In this document: piece after piece, positions 1 through 12,780 of the stretch | Layout: each line of letters begins with the position of its first letter | Numbering within the stretch: the first letter of the stretch is position 1 | DNA from: Ulota crispa | Lineage: Eukaryota; Streptophyta; Bryopsida; Orthotrichales; Orthotrichaceae | Length of the DNA stretch: 64,000 bases | NCBI GenBank assembly: GCA_963920765.1 | Contig: OY987243.1 | Span: 28,457,060 to 28,521,059 of the forward strand | Direction: 5' to 3' | Translations under genes and position numbers: made by a program | Notes under the pieces: model-generated | Told to the model about the DNA's origin: nothing | What the model saw: the letters and a program-made list of their open reading frames with translations, nothing else | Database searches by the model: none

Positions 1-1257
1 GGAGGAAACTATATGGTAATGCATTAATGATGAAATATATTGAAGGAATAATAAAAATTCTCAGGATAATTTATCAACATATTCTCAAAATTGCAAAATT
101 CAATATCCCAATATCTGTTTTGGGATGGACTTTTCCCAAATCAACCAGACATTCAACATCTCAAAATCTGTTTTGGGATAGACTTTTTCCCAAATTAACC
201 AGAAAGCAGTGACTGCATTATGGAAATGCATTATACGTGTTAACGCAAATGGACCTTAGATAAAAACAAGTTCTTGAAGACAATTCAATTGCTCACCGAT
301 CTGTATTGCTACATCCATATTTGACAATGCCATTGTAAGACAACAAATACTGAAAGTCGGTCAAAAATTTTAAATGAGTTGTCCCAAAAGAAAATACTAC
401 TCTTTAACCCCATGATTCTATGTAATTATGCTATATTTAATCAAATATGAGTTATATTTGTAACCATGGACTATGCAAATTTTTGGTAGATCTTCCAATG
501 TTTAAACAAGGTATTGAGAGATTTCTTGATGTTTTGGTAAAACATTGAAAAGCTCCCAAAATTCAAAGACATCACTACATCTTTTCATGTTTTGCATATA
601 TCTCCAAAAAAATTGAGTTATTATTTTTGGATTTTCAAGGTCCATATTTAGTTAAATGTACCTTGATAGTTTCTAAGAAATTTGATTTTTTAAATTTTGG
701 TACAATGGATCTAAGCATGTAAGTGATGTAACTGTGTCAACAAACCTCAATAAGTTTAGGGTTTGATATAATAAATTTAGTCTTCAAGTGAAAAGGATTT
801 TTGGGCCATAGTTGTTGGAAGACTTAGGAGTTGAGGTCTTTTGAGTTTTGAGCTTCATGTAAAAATGAGAAGGTTGTTGAATGAGCGGTTCATTTTTTGT
901 ACCCCATTAGAAGGTTGATATTGTAAAAAATGCACATGTTCCTTTCCCATGCGATTCTCAAGTCCTCACGTGATGTCATTTGATTTAAGTCTAATATTTG
1001 TTAATTTGGGAAAAACTTAATTTTGGAACTTTGGAATTTTTACATTCTCAAAAGAATATTTTTTGAATTCTTTTTAAAAACATAAACTACAAGTCCCAAA
1101 ATTAGATTTTTTTCTCAAAATTAATGAGTACTGGAATTTCAACTATAACAGGATGTACTATGGTTAAATAGTGATAAACATCTTGCGGCAACGCCTAGGT
1201 TTGAATTCAGGATCAGCTTATTAATGTGCCAAGGCCAAAGTTGTTGAACAAATGCCT
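1..1257. other. AT-rich intergenic DNA
   Basis: No gene or recognisable mobile element is visible. The only structure I can support is a short tandem duplication at about 113-215. The rest is simple AT-rich sequence with frequent stops in all frames. Confidence 0.6.
113..215. repeat. two-copy 53-bp tandem repeat
   Basis: Two adjacent copies start with ATCTGTTTTGGGAT at 113 and 166. Each continues through a TTTTCCCAAAT and a TTAACCAGA/TCAACCAGA segment. The copies differ by a few substitutions and one T insertion. No function is implied. Confidence 0.7.
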
Positions 1258-1805
1258 TTAACCCCAAAATGACCCTGCATATTCGGGGCCACGTGGTTCA
1301 CAGCATAGAGGCGGGTGCTTGCCATTTTCCACACATTGGACCATTTAGGGTTAGAGGTTTCCAATCGTACATTTATGTAGGTAAGGGTTTTAGCTTCCTT
1401 TAATGATTTTTAGGGGGCGGTTTTTGTAAATAATCCCACATCATATTCACTTCCACTTTAGCTTTTTCATTTCTAGATCCTATGATTTTTAGTGTTTTGA
1501 CATGGTTTAGGTGGATTTTGTGATTCCTTGATTATTGGGTTAGGATAAAAATTATAAAAAACAAAGCTACTTCTGGTAAGTGGCATGACTACAATTTTTT
1601 TTCCCAAAACATGCAACATGCTTTGCCCATGAGCACTCCAAAGTAGAGATCCAAAACACTGGCATTTCTCAAAATCTCACTTCTCCAAAATATTTAAAAT
1701 TCTGGGTGAACCATCCCAAAAATCTCAATGGTGGGCACACAAAAGGCAAGCATCCTCACACTCTCAAAAAGTTTGGGCCTAATCTGACCATTCACTTCAG
1801 AGTAA

Positions 1806-2496
1806 TTGGGCACTTTTCAAAGACATGGGGTGCGCCCGATGAATCACCGAGTGTCTAGCCTTGCGAACCAGATGGGAACGTTGTTGTGCAGTCAGGTTCG
1901 GGTACATTCTTATCATCATGGCTTGCGTGGCGCTATAGAAAGGGCGCGGACTTCCCAACTTCCTCGCGGGCCCAACCGTTTAGCCCAAGTATTGTAGGCG
2001 CGCGAAGAAGGCATCGGCTATTGCAAGCAACGTATGAAGACAGAGCTCGGTCGTTCTTGATAGTGTGCTCACAAACTGAAATGACCATAGTAACCTTGCA
2101 CAAACTTGAATAGCAACACTCACGAGAAGGAGAAACACCAATACAAACACGGCCACCTCAACAAATGAACAAACAAGGCCTGCACATCTTGTATTCAAAC
2201 AACCCAAAGAGATGGACTGCAACAAAACTCACAAGTTCACCTATTAAACCGGCTCACAGAGAACCACAAGCACATGTCCTGCAACATTCCGTTGGCATTT
2301 GCAGCAAGAGATCTTGTAGTCTACCAAACACAATACACCTACACTAAGCGGAAGCTAGCCAGCTGATATACTACAAGGTTGACACTCTGAAAACACCCTC
2401 AACATGGCTCCCTCCGTCCTCAGTCAGGAGTGCAAACTTCACCTCTCCAATCCAACGCTCTTGCTCTTTGGACAAGCCTGCAATAAGAACTCACTT
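1806..2496. other. 3' non-coding part of the piggyBac element
   Basis: This stretch lies downstream of the transposase reading frame. Short frames on both strands overlap one another and show no family similarity. It probably holds the 3' untranslated region and subterminal sequence. Confidence 0.4.
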
Positions 2497-4490
2497 CTAG
2501 ACTTTGGCCGCAAACTTTGACAGCGTGTGAACCTTCAAGTAGCACTCCCCTTCACACATGCAAGCCCCGTTGCATCCGAGACAATATTGAATCTGCTTGC
2601 GCTTGCAGATGATGCACTTTGCTTGAAGCTTGAGGTGCTTAGCAGAGTAGTGGATGCCGTGGTCGTTTTGGTTGAACGGTGCCCCCGTCTGACCCATCCG
2701 TACCTCCGGATTGCAGAGCCAATTGGCTACCTCATAGTGGAATGAAACCCGAAACATGCACTTCTTCCGCTCATTTCCAACAGCGTGAGCCTTGTACAAT
2801 ATATAAGCATTGCCAAGACTAGTGTCCAACACAAACAAAAGTAGTCTATGCCACCACTTGTGGCTTCTCAATTGTGCTGTGTACTCCATGCGACACTGAT
2901 CTACAAGATCAACTCCTCTCATCATCTCCTGATACTCTACAAGAATGGGTGACGTGGGATACTCTTCTCTACCTTTCTGCCCTGTCCACCTATAGCACAA
3001 GGTTCCCTCTCTGATTTGGTCGACAGAAGTGCTCAACATGCAGACCGGTATACCATTGAACCAGATAACAAAAGCCATCTGGCGTGATCGATGCATTTGG
3101 ACAATCAACCCTCCCCTATCATTGGCAACATGAGCATAAGAGGCCAAGGCTGGTGGCATCCCAACTCTCCTGGGCATCACAATTCCCATAGCAAGAAACC
3201 CTGAGTGCATAAGGTTTTCAAATAAATGGGATGAAGTGAAAAACCGATCCGTGACAATAACGTAACCTAAATTGCTCAAGTTAGACACAAGACTCTTCAC
3301 CATTGTCTTTTTGAGATCTATCTTGGTCTTTGTGTCTTTTTGGCTAGTGTATACCTGGAGATTGTAGACATACCTAGACTTACTATTGGCTAGACACCAC
3401 ACCTTTATACCATAATTGACCGGTTTATTTTTCATATACTATTTTATACTACATTGCCTCCCTCTATACGGTATCATAATCTTGTCTATGCATAAGTGTT
3501 TCTCATAGTTATACATGTGCTTATAATCTACAACAAATGACTCTAGTAACCACCGGACTTTTCCTAACTTGTTGTAGTCAGGTGAAGCTTTGTCCAGAGC
3601 TAGGGTTTGGTTATCAACGAGGTGGATGTTGATGCATATGGCCTCGAAGCGTGCTTGACGCATTGCAGCCATCACTAGCGGGCACCCAAAGTACTTACGC
3701 TTGTCCCAATACAGACGTATATGGGGCAGTTTTTTGAGTCCCATGAATATGCATACACCAAGCCAACATCGGAGTTCGCTCACAGAAATGTCTTGCTAGT
3801 TAGGACCTCCATTAGCCTTCTCAAGGTCTCGGAACTAGGCTAACAAGCATATTGGTTTATGTTCTCACACATATGAATAAGCGTGTCCTCTATCCAATAT
3901 TCATCAAAGAAGGTGTGGATATCAACAAGTCAGCAACTGAAGTGACGGACTAGGCCTGGACAAGGTCCACTAAATTGAATGCAATTTGGTAGAAGCATTA
4001 TGCTAAGGTCCTCCTAGTGCGAGGTTGAATAGCGGTACTCAAATTCTAAAGAGTCAAAGTCAACATTGTCTTGAGAAAGAACGCTTTCTTCTACAATTTC
4101 AAGTTCACTCGCATCATCCTCAACAATCCAGTCAGAGTTACCTGAGTTGCTGTTGCCTTGCCAATCAATGAAATCTGTCGTCCAGTCTAGATCCGCGCCT
4201 TCTTTGTCCGAATTCTCCGTCTCCACGTCTAGGTATTCCGGTAAAGCCAACGTGAATGTGCTCTTTTGAGTGTCAAGCCGCAAAGTGTCTTCCTCCATCT
4301 TAGGCAGTGGATCAAAATCCGGTGGAGCTAAGGCTGTCTCCGCTGGTATACACTGGTCCTTGGGCAACATATGCACTCCAAGCACTCCCCTGAAATCAAC
4401 TTTATACATTGACCTCCCCAATATGACATGCTCAAACTCACGAAGCACAGAACCGCAAAGCGAGGTCGATGAGTTTGTATTGGGACTCAA
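2497..4490 (-). pseudogene. piggyBac transposase (DDE_Tnp_1_7 type), broken
   Basis: Read on the minus strand from 4490 to 2497, the order is: an acidic N-terminal segment (4490-4014); a segment ending in FDEYW...INQYA (about 3950-3840), typical of the start of the piggyBac core; the ELRCWLGVCIFMGL stretch (from 3783); CIDKIMIPYRGR with the first catalytic Asp; KNKPVNYGIK; VTDRFF with the second Asp (codon near 3249); GVDLVD with the third Asp; and a Cys-rich C-terminal finger beginning CIICKRK. All three catalytic Asp positions survive. Lesions: TAG at 4014-4016, a TGA near 3925, a TAG after INQYAC, a frameshift between about 3840 and 3800, TAG at 3796-3798 and TAG at 3439-3441. The last two fall where the family usually has Trp and Gln, so single C-to-T type changes explain them. 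The enzyme would cut and paste at TTAA. Family identity is secure; exact exon ends are not. Confidence 0.85.
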
Positions 4491-4873
4491 TCCTAGCGAT
4501 GGGCGCTATACCCACACCTTAGTGACGATGGCAACCCCATTTTGTAACGGTGACACATCCCCAAGTGAATGCACTTGTCTCCCTTTGCATAAGAGCTGTA
4601 CTAGTCCAAGCTGTTGAGAACTCTGAGGTTATTCACGGGGTCACTGGTCCCAGTAGCAATACGCTTTCCTTCTTAGACCAACCATAGCCTCTTGGCATTG
4701 TTGCATCTAGACCCAGGCGCCTCCTTACAATCAGCCGAGGGATCTGTGTGTACATCTTTGTGGTTTCCGTGAATAGTAGCACTTCCAATCGCTCCTGCAG
4801 TCAAATGGTTGTGTGCTGGTTGACCATCAGCAATACGGAAGAAAAGATTCCAAACTGTGTTCTTGCGCGTGGG

Positions 4874-5979
4874 TCAAGGGGTCCGGGGTCTTTGAATTTC
4901 AATGTCCAATGCAGACCACCCAATTAGAGTACGCACTGTCACCTGCTGTTGCCCTTTCGTTTGTTTCTTCTTTTGTAGACTCTTCCCACGACTTTGTCCA
5001 TGTCCCATCCCCTTTGTAGTAGTTACTTGAACTTCTTCATGAGCAGAAATTTCTGCTGGTGCTAGACCTCCCAAATGTACCGTCAATCATCTTTCTTCAT
5101 CTAGAAGCTCTTCTCTGGAACCCCCCAGCCCTCCCAACAGACAAACCACCTCCTCCCCCTAAGCAGGCCGTGGCCTATCTCACAGCCTAGGGGATTGACC
5201 CTTCCGTCTTCTCCCACCTCAACGTTGACGCTACACTCCTTCTTCACTTCCTTCCAATTCCTCTTTGCCTGCCAATTGATCTTTGGCGTTCTTACGAGCA
5301 AACTCCCTCTTTCGATTTTGTCAAAACTTGGAGCGACCGAAGGAGGAAGTATTGTCTGTTGATGGGGATTGATGTCGCCTTGCAAAATCACCTCGCATTT
5401 GACAAGGCTAAACTCCTAGCGGTTGAGGGCATGCAAGAGGAAGGGTGATGGCAAGCAAGGTGGGTTTGACTCGTCTGCGTCTTAGGCAGGGTGGGTATCG
5501 GTTGGGAAGCCCCCTCTCCAAATTCTGCCTTCAATTTTGCAGCCGACTTCTCTCGCATCCTCTCTTTCCGCTTCACACAATTCTTGCAAGCCGACGACCT
5601 CTGCTTGAGCTTGTCCTGTCCCGCTTGCCGAGCGGAGTTCTTCAAGAAGAATTTCTTGCTCATCTTTTTCTGGCCAGAGCTGGCTTGCAATGCAAAATAC
5701 CTTGTCGAGAAAATCCCGTCTCTTTTGATACCCCAGAATGTATGCAATGTTACTGTAAAAAAGAACCCCGAAATGCCTTGCCCTAGGCACCTTGGGGACT
5801 GGATGAATTCTCTCGCAACGTGGTAGCTGAAGGAGGTGCCTATCGTCTAAGCAATTCACAATCCTCCTAATATGAGTATCAATTGTCTCTACACTCGCAA
5901 GCCACGAATGAAGCACCAGCGCTTGAGGAAGTCGGGATGTCAAAAAATCACAGCCTAAACACTCCTCTAAATTGGCCAT
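4874..5979 (-). pseudogene. coding-like region of unknown product in the piggyBac element
   Basis: GC-rich minus-strand frames overlap here. One opens at 5979 (first residues MANLEECLGC) and stays open to 5482. Another (5747-5388) has a Lys/Arg-rich stretch with KNCVKRKERMREKS. A third (5391-5101) follows in a different frame, and a weaker one covers 5086-4874. Open length, base composition and position upstream of the transposase in the same direction suggest either a 5' part of the transposase gene (with introns or frameshifts) or a second element gene. I recognise no domain. A TTTATAAA sequence sits just upstream of the 5979 start. Confidence 0.35.
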
Positions 5980-6834
5980 GGGGTTTGTTTATAAACTAAG
6001 AGCAATAGTACCCTTGAACTTGCAAAGACAGGGAACAGAAGTAGTAGGCAATGAAAGGAAAACAAGGAAGGTGGGAGTGGAGAGCTTCTATCGGGTGTGA
6101 GCGCACGGAAAATATCCGCTCCCGCCCATGGAGTTCAACACCACCAACTTCGTGCAGCTTGTCCTCTGGTCGCCATTGCTAGTGCTTACGATCTAGCGCT
6201 GAATTCTCCACCTCGATGACTTGAAACTATCTCCACGATCACCCTCCCTCCAAAATTCCACTACTACTAATCACATGTCTTTCCTCTCCAGCGACTCAAA
6301 GAAACAAGCACTCTCCCCAGCCCCTTGTACTTCAAAGGATCCAAAGCTCTCCACCAAGGGCCAACACAAATCAAAGGGACCAGAGAGCAATACGCCCACG
6401 TTTGGGCTCTCTTGGCGGAGCATGGGATCCAATTTGCGAGGGCGGCGCCAATGAAAAGACGCTATTGAGAGAGAGTAAAAAAACATTGGAGGGGAGCGTT
6501 AGGGTGGAAGGGGTGGTGGCGGGAAACCCCTGTCCCATCAATCGGACCCAAGCCATCCCAATAGTCTTTCACCGAGTGGCCTACCCCATAGCCTGGCTAA
6601 AAATCTTAGGTGGTAGGGCCTTGACAAACCCCCCCTAATTGACATGCGCACATTAATTCAAGTACAATAAATGAATGCCACATCAGCCTGAAAATTAGGT
6701 TTCATAATGTGAACCAGCAGTAGAAACCCTATAATGATGTAGTCAAATTTTTTTTATAAAACAATCCCATTTTCTTAGAAATCAGCCTTTTGTTTGGGTT
6801 GGGGACACATTATGTCCCCAGGGTCCTTCTGGGG

Positions 6835-7487
6835 TTAACCCCTCAACGCCCTTGGAATTTTGGAGTATCTCAAAATTTGCTTGAAAGTGAACAAAAGATT
6901 GGCATTTTGATCAATCTTATCAATTTTCTTTGAAATGTAACTGTACAAATTCAAAGTAGACATTTTATAGATTACATACAATAAGAAATCACAACTATTT
7001 CACTTATGGATTGAAAGATTATAATGTTTGATCATGAGGGTGTTAAAATTGTGAAAGTGATTTGAAGTCTTTCTATCCTCTTTTTGCATCTCAAACCTAA
7101 AATTGAAGGTACCAAAAAAATATGAGTATGTAAAGTACAACATGCATAACCCCAATCAATTTACAGCTTCTCAAAATCTATTCTACAATTTTTTTAAATG
7201 AATTTCTAATGCAAATTTTTCTCCAAGTTCTAGTGTACTTGAGGCTCATTTCCAAAAGCCTTCAACACTAGAAAGTGAAGATTTGCAATGGACACCCTTG
7301 CACAAAATCTTGAATAGACAAATCATGTTAATTCATTTTAAAGATCAAACTCTTGATATTGAAACTAGACTTCAACAAAAATTTAGATATAATAATAACC
7401 ACACAAAAAATCTTCAAAAAACTTTGTTATCCCTGAACAAAATTTAGAGGGGTGAAAAAAAATGCCCCTTGGGCGTTGAGGGGTTAA
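6835..7487. mobile_element. piggyBac-like MITE (653 bp)
   Basis: Both ends are TTAA followed by CCCCTCAACGCCC in inverted orientation. The left TTAA (6835-6838) is also the right TTAA of the 5.6-kb piggyBac element, so the two abut with one shared target site. There is no coding capacity. The ends resemble those of the MITEs at 29262 and 35067. Confidence 0.8.
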
Positions 7488-8215
7488 GTGTCTTTCAAGC
7501 TTCATAGCTATAGTGTTTGGTGAAACTTCATAAAAATATGTTGCTTTTCAAACCATTTGGTTATCTTTGATTTTATTTGGAAGACATTCAAAGACAAACA
7601 CTTAGTTTTTTTTTTTTTATAAAGCAATTGGGCCTCCTTGTGGGCTAAAAGTGGTTTCTACTTCAAATTACTCTTATCATAACTTGATATGGTATGAAAA
7701 CAAGAACAAATTATTAAGATTAGACTAAATGTAAACATGAGTGTTTTAATGTATTAAAAAATGATAAGTCTGGAAGTGTTTTTTAGTTTGTGCCTCAATT
7801 CTAATGCTATAATATTGAGCATTGTGCAGTGAAAATCTCTCAGTTATATAAACTCATTAGAGTACGTTATTTTAGCTTCAACCTTGATAATAAGTAAATA
7901 TACCTTATTCCATGCTTTAAAGGAGCCCACTTAAACAAAAAACATGGATGCTCTTCTATTTTTTTGTTGGCGCTAAGAAATTAGATTTCCAATAGTAACC
8001 TCTTAAATTCAAGTGGTATGATAATTCTCAAAAACATGATACTAGCAATCACAAATTACTGACATATCATGGGATAAAGGTTGGGACGTCCAAATATCAA
8101 TTAAAAATGAAGAAATTGCTTCATCTTTTATTCAAAGTTCCAAGCTTGGGTTCACTTGAAAATATAGAAAATTTTGGAAACACATAAGCAAAATTTTGAG
8201 CATTTGAAGAGCCCC
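7488..8215. other. AT-rich intergenic DNA
   Basis: No gene, repeat boundary or element end was recognised. An oligo-T tract occurs near 7605. Confidence 0.5.
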
Positions 8216-8885
8216 TTAACCCCTAAGCGCCCCAAGCCCCCAAAATGGGGTTCCTTGAATCAAAAATTTGAGAAATAAATGGCCTCTCTAATTTGTACCC
8301 TCAAGGAAAATGTATTGGCAGAAAGGAGGGGGTTTGGAGTGATGGCCAAAAGTGGGCAATGATGGATTTATTGAGTTGAACTGGCAGATGACAAGTTGGT
8401 CAAGGAGTATGGAACTTTGGTTTTGCGTTTTTGGGACCAACAAGGAAGAGGTGATAGCCATAACTACACCGGAATTCCTTTCCCCAGCGCTTGAGCCTGC
8501 CAACTTCAAATAACAAAAAAGGGGTTTGTACTTTTCTATAGGTTCTGCAAATTTGCATGGACAATGGTATACACTAACTCTAAGTCATACTAAAATTTCA
8601 GCCTAGCAACTTATCTCTTCCAGCAAAATTTGCTAACCCAAAGTCCGTGAACCTCTCTAATTTTACCTCACCTGCAAAAGTCAACCAATCTTTGACCACT
8701 ATAATAACCAAAACCATATGGTGAAAATCTGTCACTTTTTGCTAGCTCATGCAAAACATACTCCTCTCTCATTTTCACAATGAGTCAAACCCAATGCTCT
8801 TTTCCACTTCTTGGTATACATTAATGTTGACAATGGTACCCATCTGCCTTTGTTTTGTAAATTTGCCGCGGAAGCTCAGGGTTAA
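8216..8885. mobile_element. probable degraded piggyBac-like MITE
   Basis: The left end is TTAACCCCTAAGCGCCCC. The right end, read inverted, is TTAACCCTGAGCTTCC. Length and TTAA/CCC structure fit the local piggyBac-like MITE set, but the right end is clearly eroded. Confidence 0.5.
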
Positions 8886-10468
8886 GCCTTGACAAACCAA
8901 GCTATTAAGTGACTAGTGTGAGTACAAGAAAAGGGCACTCATACCCATAGCTACCTTGTACAAAGTACTTAAGCCACATGCACAATCCAAAATAATACAA
9001 AAGGCATTGCACTCATAAAATATATAAATGTACCCACTAGTCATTATTCAAGTACTTCAATCATCTATTCAAATAGCGTAAAGTAGAATTTATGGTTCTA
9101 TTGTACATTTGTACCCATAATTTTTGTCCAATTGAAATAACATAATAAAATAATTTTCATGATTGCATTAAATACTTGAATTCAAAGGGTGAGCGAAAAT
9201 AGGGGATTAGTGCTTTGTTTGTTGTAGTAAACACATATCTTAAGACCCCTTTAGAGACTTTGTAAGGGGTTCTTGGTGGGCTCAAACTGGTGCAGGACCT
9301 GCATTAAAAAAAAGTAACTTCACTCTCTTTTGCATATTAGAATATTCATGCATTTTTTAAGAACTTGTATCATTCTTTTTGCCACTTTTAGGATAGAATT
9401 CTGTTCATACATGGAGTGTATTTTGAACAACCCATAAGATAATTATTTTAAATTTTTCTTATAATAAACTTATGGTACTATGGGCAATGAATAGGAATTA
9501 AAAATCAATGTTTACACCTTGGTAGGTGCGTACCATATGAAATGCAAGAATTAGCTGATATTTTGAAGGCATGTTGAGTTAGTTACAAATCATCAAAATC
9601 AAATGTTGAAATAGGCTATTGTGCAACTCAAATGGATCTAAATTCTAGTACAATAGAACTTCTCTAAACTAATATCTTACATGTCTCAACACTATCCACC
9701 CCCTTTCCACCTTAGTGGATAACAAACAATCTCCAGTCCCAAACATATTAATTTAGAATAGTTCTACTATATACACAAATACCAACAAAAAAAATTGTGG
9801 TATCAAATAAGTAGCCAAAATCAAAATACCTTATAGAGTTACAACCTATAAATGGATTATTCATTACCAAAATAGACTCCATCTCTACATTGTTGTTACC
9901 TTTTTGATACTCATGATTTTACAAATTCTATTCGTTTGTTTTGGGAATTGACATTCCTTAGGGTTTACTCCAATAGAGTGGTATACTCGTCTTTAAACAA
10001 AAGAATTGAAATGAACATTTATTAAAAACACAAATTTTGGTATTTTGCAATTGGACTTAGTAAGAAAATTACAAATCCTTTAAATGCCCCTCCAACTCCT
10101 TTCAAAGGACCCAATAAAGTTTTTAATTTGTATTTTTGAGATATGAAAAATATCTTATAACTTACTTTTTCCAATCCAAAGCTTTGAATGCAATGATGGC
10201 CAAGACCCTTGGGTTCCAATGAAAACAATGCAACCATTCAACCATGATGGTGCACAATACCAAAAAACCATAAAAAGATTGTGACACAGTACTTGATTGT
10301 GTCAGCTCAAGTTTAGATACTATATTATGTTTTTGTAGCGCTTATGAGACTTGTACAATTGATACAAAAGTCATCCAAGGTAGCCACACTTCACACGCTC
10401 TTCTAATGTACGCGGCTTAGGCTCAATATATTTTAAGAGAGTAGCAAATTAAGGAACCCTTGGAGGGT
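8886..10468. other. AT-rich intergenic DNA
   Basis: About 1.6 kb with no recognisable gene or element. Short frames such as the minus-strand one at 10022-10237 show no family features. Confidence 0.5.
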
Positions 10469-11269
10469 GTGAGTGCTCAAACCTCCCCCTCAAGAAGTAA
10501 GCGCAAGTACAACCGGATTCTAACAAAACTGAGAAATGAGCTATAATAGCAAGAGGGTGGGTTTGGTTGTAGATTTCCAACTAAAAATGCCTTCCAAGCA
10601 ATGGATCTTTACTAATAGCCTACAACATACAATGATGAGCAAAGAAGAGAACAATTTCCTTAGCATTCTATGTGTTTGGATTTTGTGACTAATTGAAATG
10701 GAAGTGTAAGTAATCATACCTAGTCATGAGGGTTCTCATACCCTATGGCTTGGTTGTGGATGGCCTCCATTATCCTATGAGCGTGGCGTGAGTGGTGGTG
10801 GTGGACCAAATGTATCGTGGTTCTTTTCTAGGGACGAATAATCACAACACTCTATCAGGTTGATACGTCAACCTATCCTACTGGCCTAGCCTACCTCTTG
10901 GTTATGTGACAAATAATCACAACATAAGCCAAGTGTTGTAGGAGCGACTGAAAGCGTGGCCACTTACTTTAAACGTACCCAATAGGCTTTAGTAGACACA
11001 AAAATGACCACTAGCTTAGATTGGGCAAGGGATGACGGTTTCTATCTACCACAAACTATGACGCAATTGGGAGAATTAGTCAATAGTACGTGGCAAGCTA
11101 TATTTAATCTCCCCCTTAATGGCCTTTGAGGACTAGTTTACTTAAGCCAAGAGAGTTGGTGAGGTCATGAAGACTAACCTTGTCTTTTCCTTTTTTTTTA
11201 CAAAATTTTTTTATACCTTAAGGTGTGGGCCGTGGCTCCTGTCAAGCCTGCCAAAGGCTTGAAGGGACC

Positions 11270-12780
11270 AGAGCTTGAAAAAGATCAGAGTTTGAAGAGG
11301 ACCAGAGCTCAAAGAAGATCAGAGTTTGAAAAGGAGTAGGGCGTCAAAGGGAATCCAAGGCAAGGGGTGGAGGACCAGTTGAGGGCTGGTGGTCAACGGC
11401 TGAGGGCCGGTTATCAACAAGGGCGCTCGGGTATCAGGGGTGGAGTCGGCCATTGCGGCTGCCAAAACTTGGCTGCGCGAGCTTCGCGGGCTCAAGAGCA
11501 AGCTCGAAGGCCAACGCTGGCAGGACTGAGAATTCAAGGGAGGTCTCGGCAATTAGCCAAGAGTGGCTCCGGAATGTGAGACTAGGGAGAGCAAAGCTCA
11601 AGGTGAGCTGTGGAATGCAAGACTAAGAGCAAAGCTTGAGAGTGAACTCCGGATGTAAGGCTGAGGGATCAGCGTTTGAAGAGGGAGCTCTGGAATGTGA
11701 GACCAAGGGATCAGAGCTTTGAAAGTGGCTCTGAGACGTGAAATTGAGGGATCAAAGTTCGAAGGGTGAGCTTTGGAATGTGAACTAAGGGGTCAAAGCT
11801 CAAAGGGTGAGCTCTGGGATATGGAACTGAGGAATCAGAGCTTGAGGTGAGCTTTGGAATGTGAGTTGAGGGATTAGAGCCTGAAGGGAGCTCCGAGGTG
11901 TGAAGCTAGAGAGATCAGCATTCAAAGAGGGAGCTCTAGAATGTGAACTGAGGGATCAGAGCTCAAGGAGTGAGCTTTGGGATGTGAGACTAAGGAATCA
12001 AAGCTTGAGGTGAGCTTTGGAATGTGAGCTGAGGGATCAGAGCTTGAAGGGTGAGCTCTGGGATGTGAGATTGAGGAATCAGAGTTTGAGGAGGAGCTCC
12101 AGGATGTGAGGTTGAGGGATCAGAGCTTGAAGGGTGAGCTCTGGGATGTGAGCTGAGAGATCAGAGCTAAAGGGTGGCTTTGGGATGTGAAGCTTGAGAG
12201 AGCAGAGCTCGAGGTGAGCTCTGGAATGTGAGCTGAGGGATCAAAGCTTGAAGGGTGAGCTCTAGGATGTGAGGCCAAGGGATCAAAGTTTGAAGGGTGA
12301 GCTCTGGAATATGAGTTGAGAGATCAGAGCTCAATGGGAGCTCCAAGATGTGAAGCTAGAGATATCAGCGTTTGAACAAGGGGCTCTGGATGTGAATCTA
12401 GAGAGAGCAAAGCTCAAGGTGAGCTTTGGAATGTGAGCTAAGGGATCAAAGCTTGAAGGGTGAGCTCTAGGATGTGATACTGAGGAATCAGAGTTCAAGG
12501 TGAGCTCTAGAATGTGAGACTGAGGAATCAGAGCTCAAGGTGGGAGCTCCTGGATGTGAGGCTAGAGAGAGCAGAGCTTGAGGTGAACCCTAGAATGAGA
12601 GACTGAGAGATCAGAGCTCAAGGTGGGAGCTCTGGGATGTGAGGCTAGAGAGAACAGAGCTTGAGGTGAGCCCTGGAATGTGAGACAAGAGATCAAAGCT
12701 CAAAGAGTGGCTCCAGGTGTAAGGCTAGAGGAATCAAAGTTCAAGGAGGGGCTTCGAGATGTGAACTGATGGTGGACTAT
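11270..12780. repeat. E1 minisatellite, about 41-bp units
   Basis: Roughly 36 degenerate units built around GGGATCAGAGCTTGAAGG and GTGAGCTCTGGGATGT. Units vary by substitutions and small indels. The palindromic GAGCTC/AGAGCT core recurs in nearly every unit. The array sits between conserved flanks of E1 at the position where E2 carries a different array. Confidence 0.8.

Larger units (their letters stand above)
1258..6838 (-). mobile_element. piggyBac-like DNA transposon, decayed but full length
   Basis: The left end TTAACCCCAAAATGACCCTG (from 1258) and the reverse complement of the right end, TTAACCCCAGAAGGACCCTG (ending 6838), match at 18 of 20 positions. Both outer tetranucleotides are TTAA, the target and footprint of piggyBac elements. 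Inside the right end a GGGGACA/TGTCCCC hairpin resembles the subterminal repeats of this superfamily. The 5.58-kb body holds a transposase-like gene on the minus strand (2497-4490) and further minus-strand coding-like sequence (about 4874-5979). It is clearly more GC-rich than its surroundings. Several in-frame stops and at least one frameshift show that this copy is inactive. Confidence 0.82.

Noticed and set aside
5445..5826. Two long plus-strand frames over 5445-5826
   Set aside because: They overlap the minus-strand coding-like frames of the piggyBac element, share their GC-rich composition and show no family features.
1221..6656. TTAATGTGC and its inverted copy as possible ends of the piggyBac element
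   Set aside because: A 9-bp match only. The pair at 1258 and 6838 matches over 20 bp with CCCC and TTAA and fits better.
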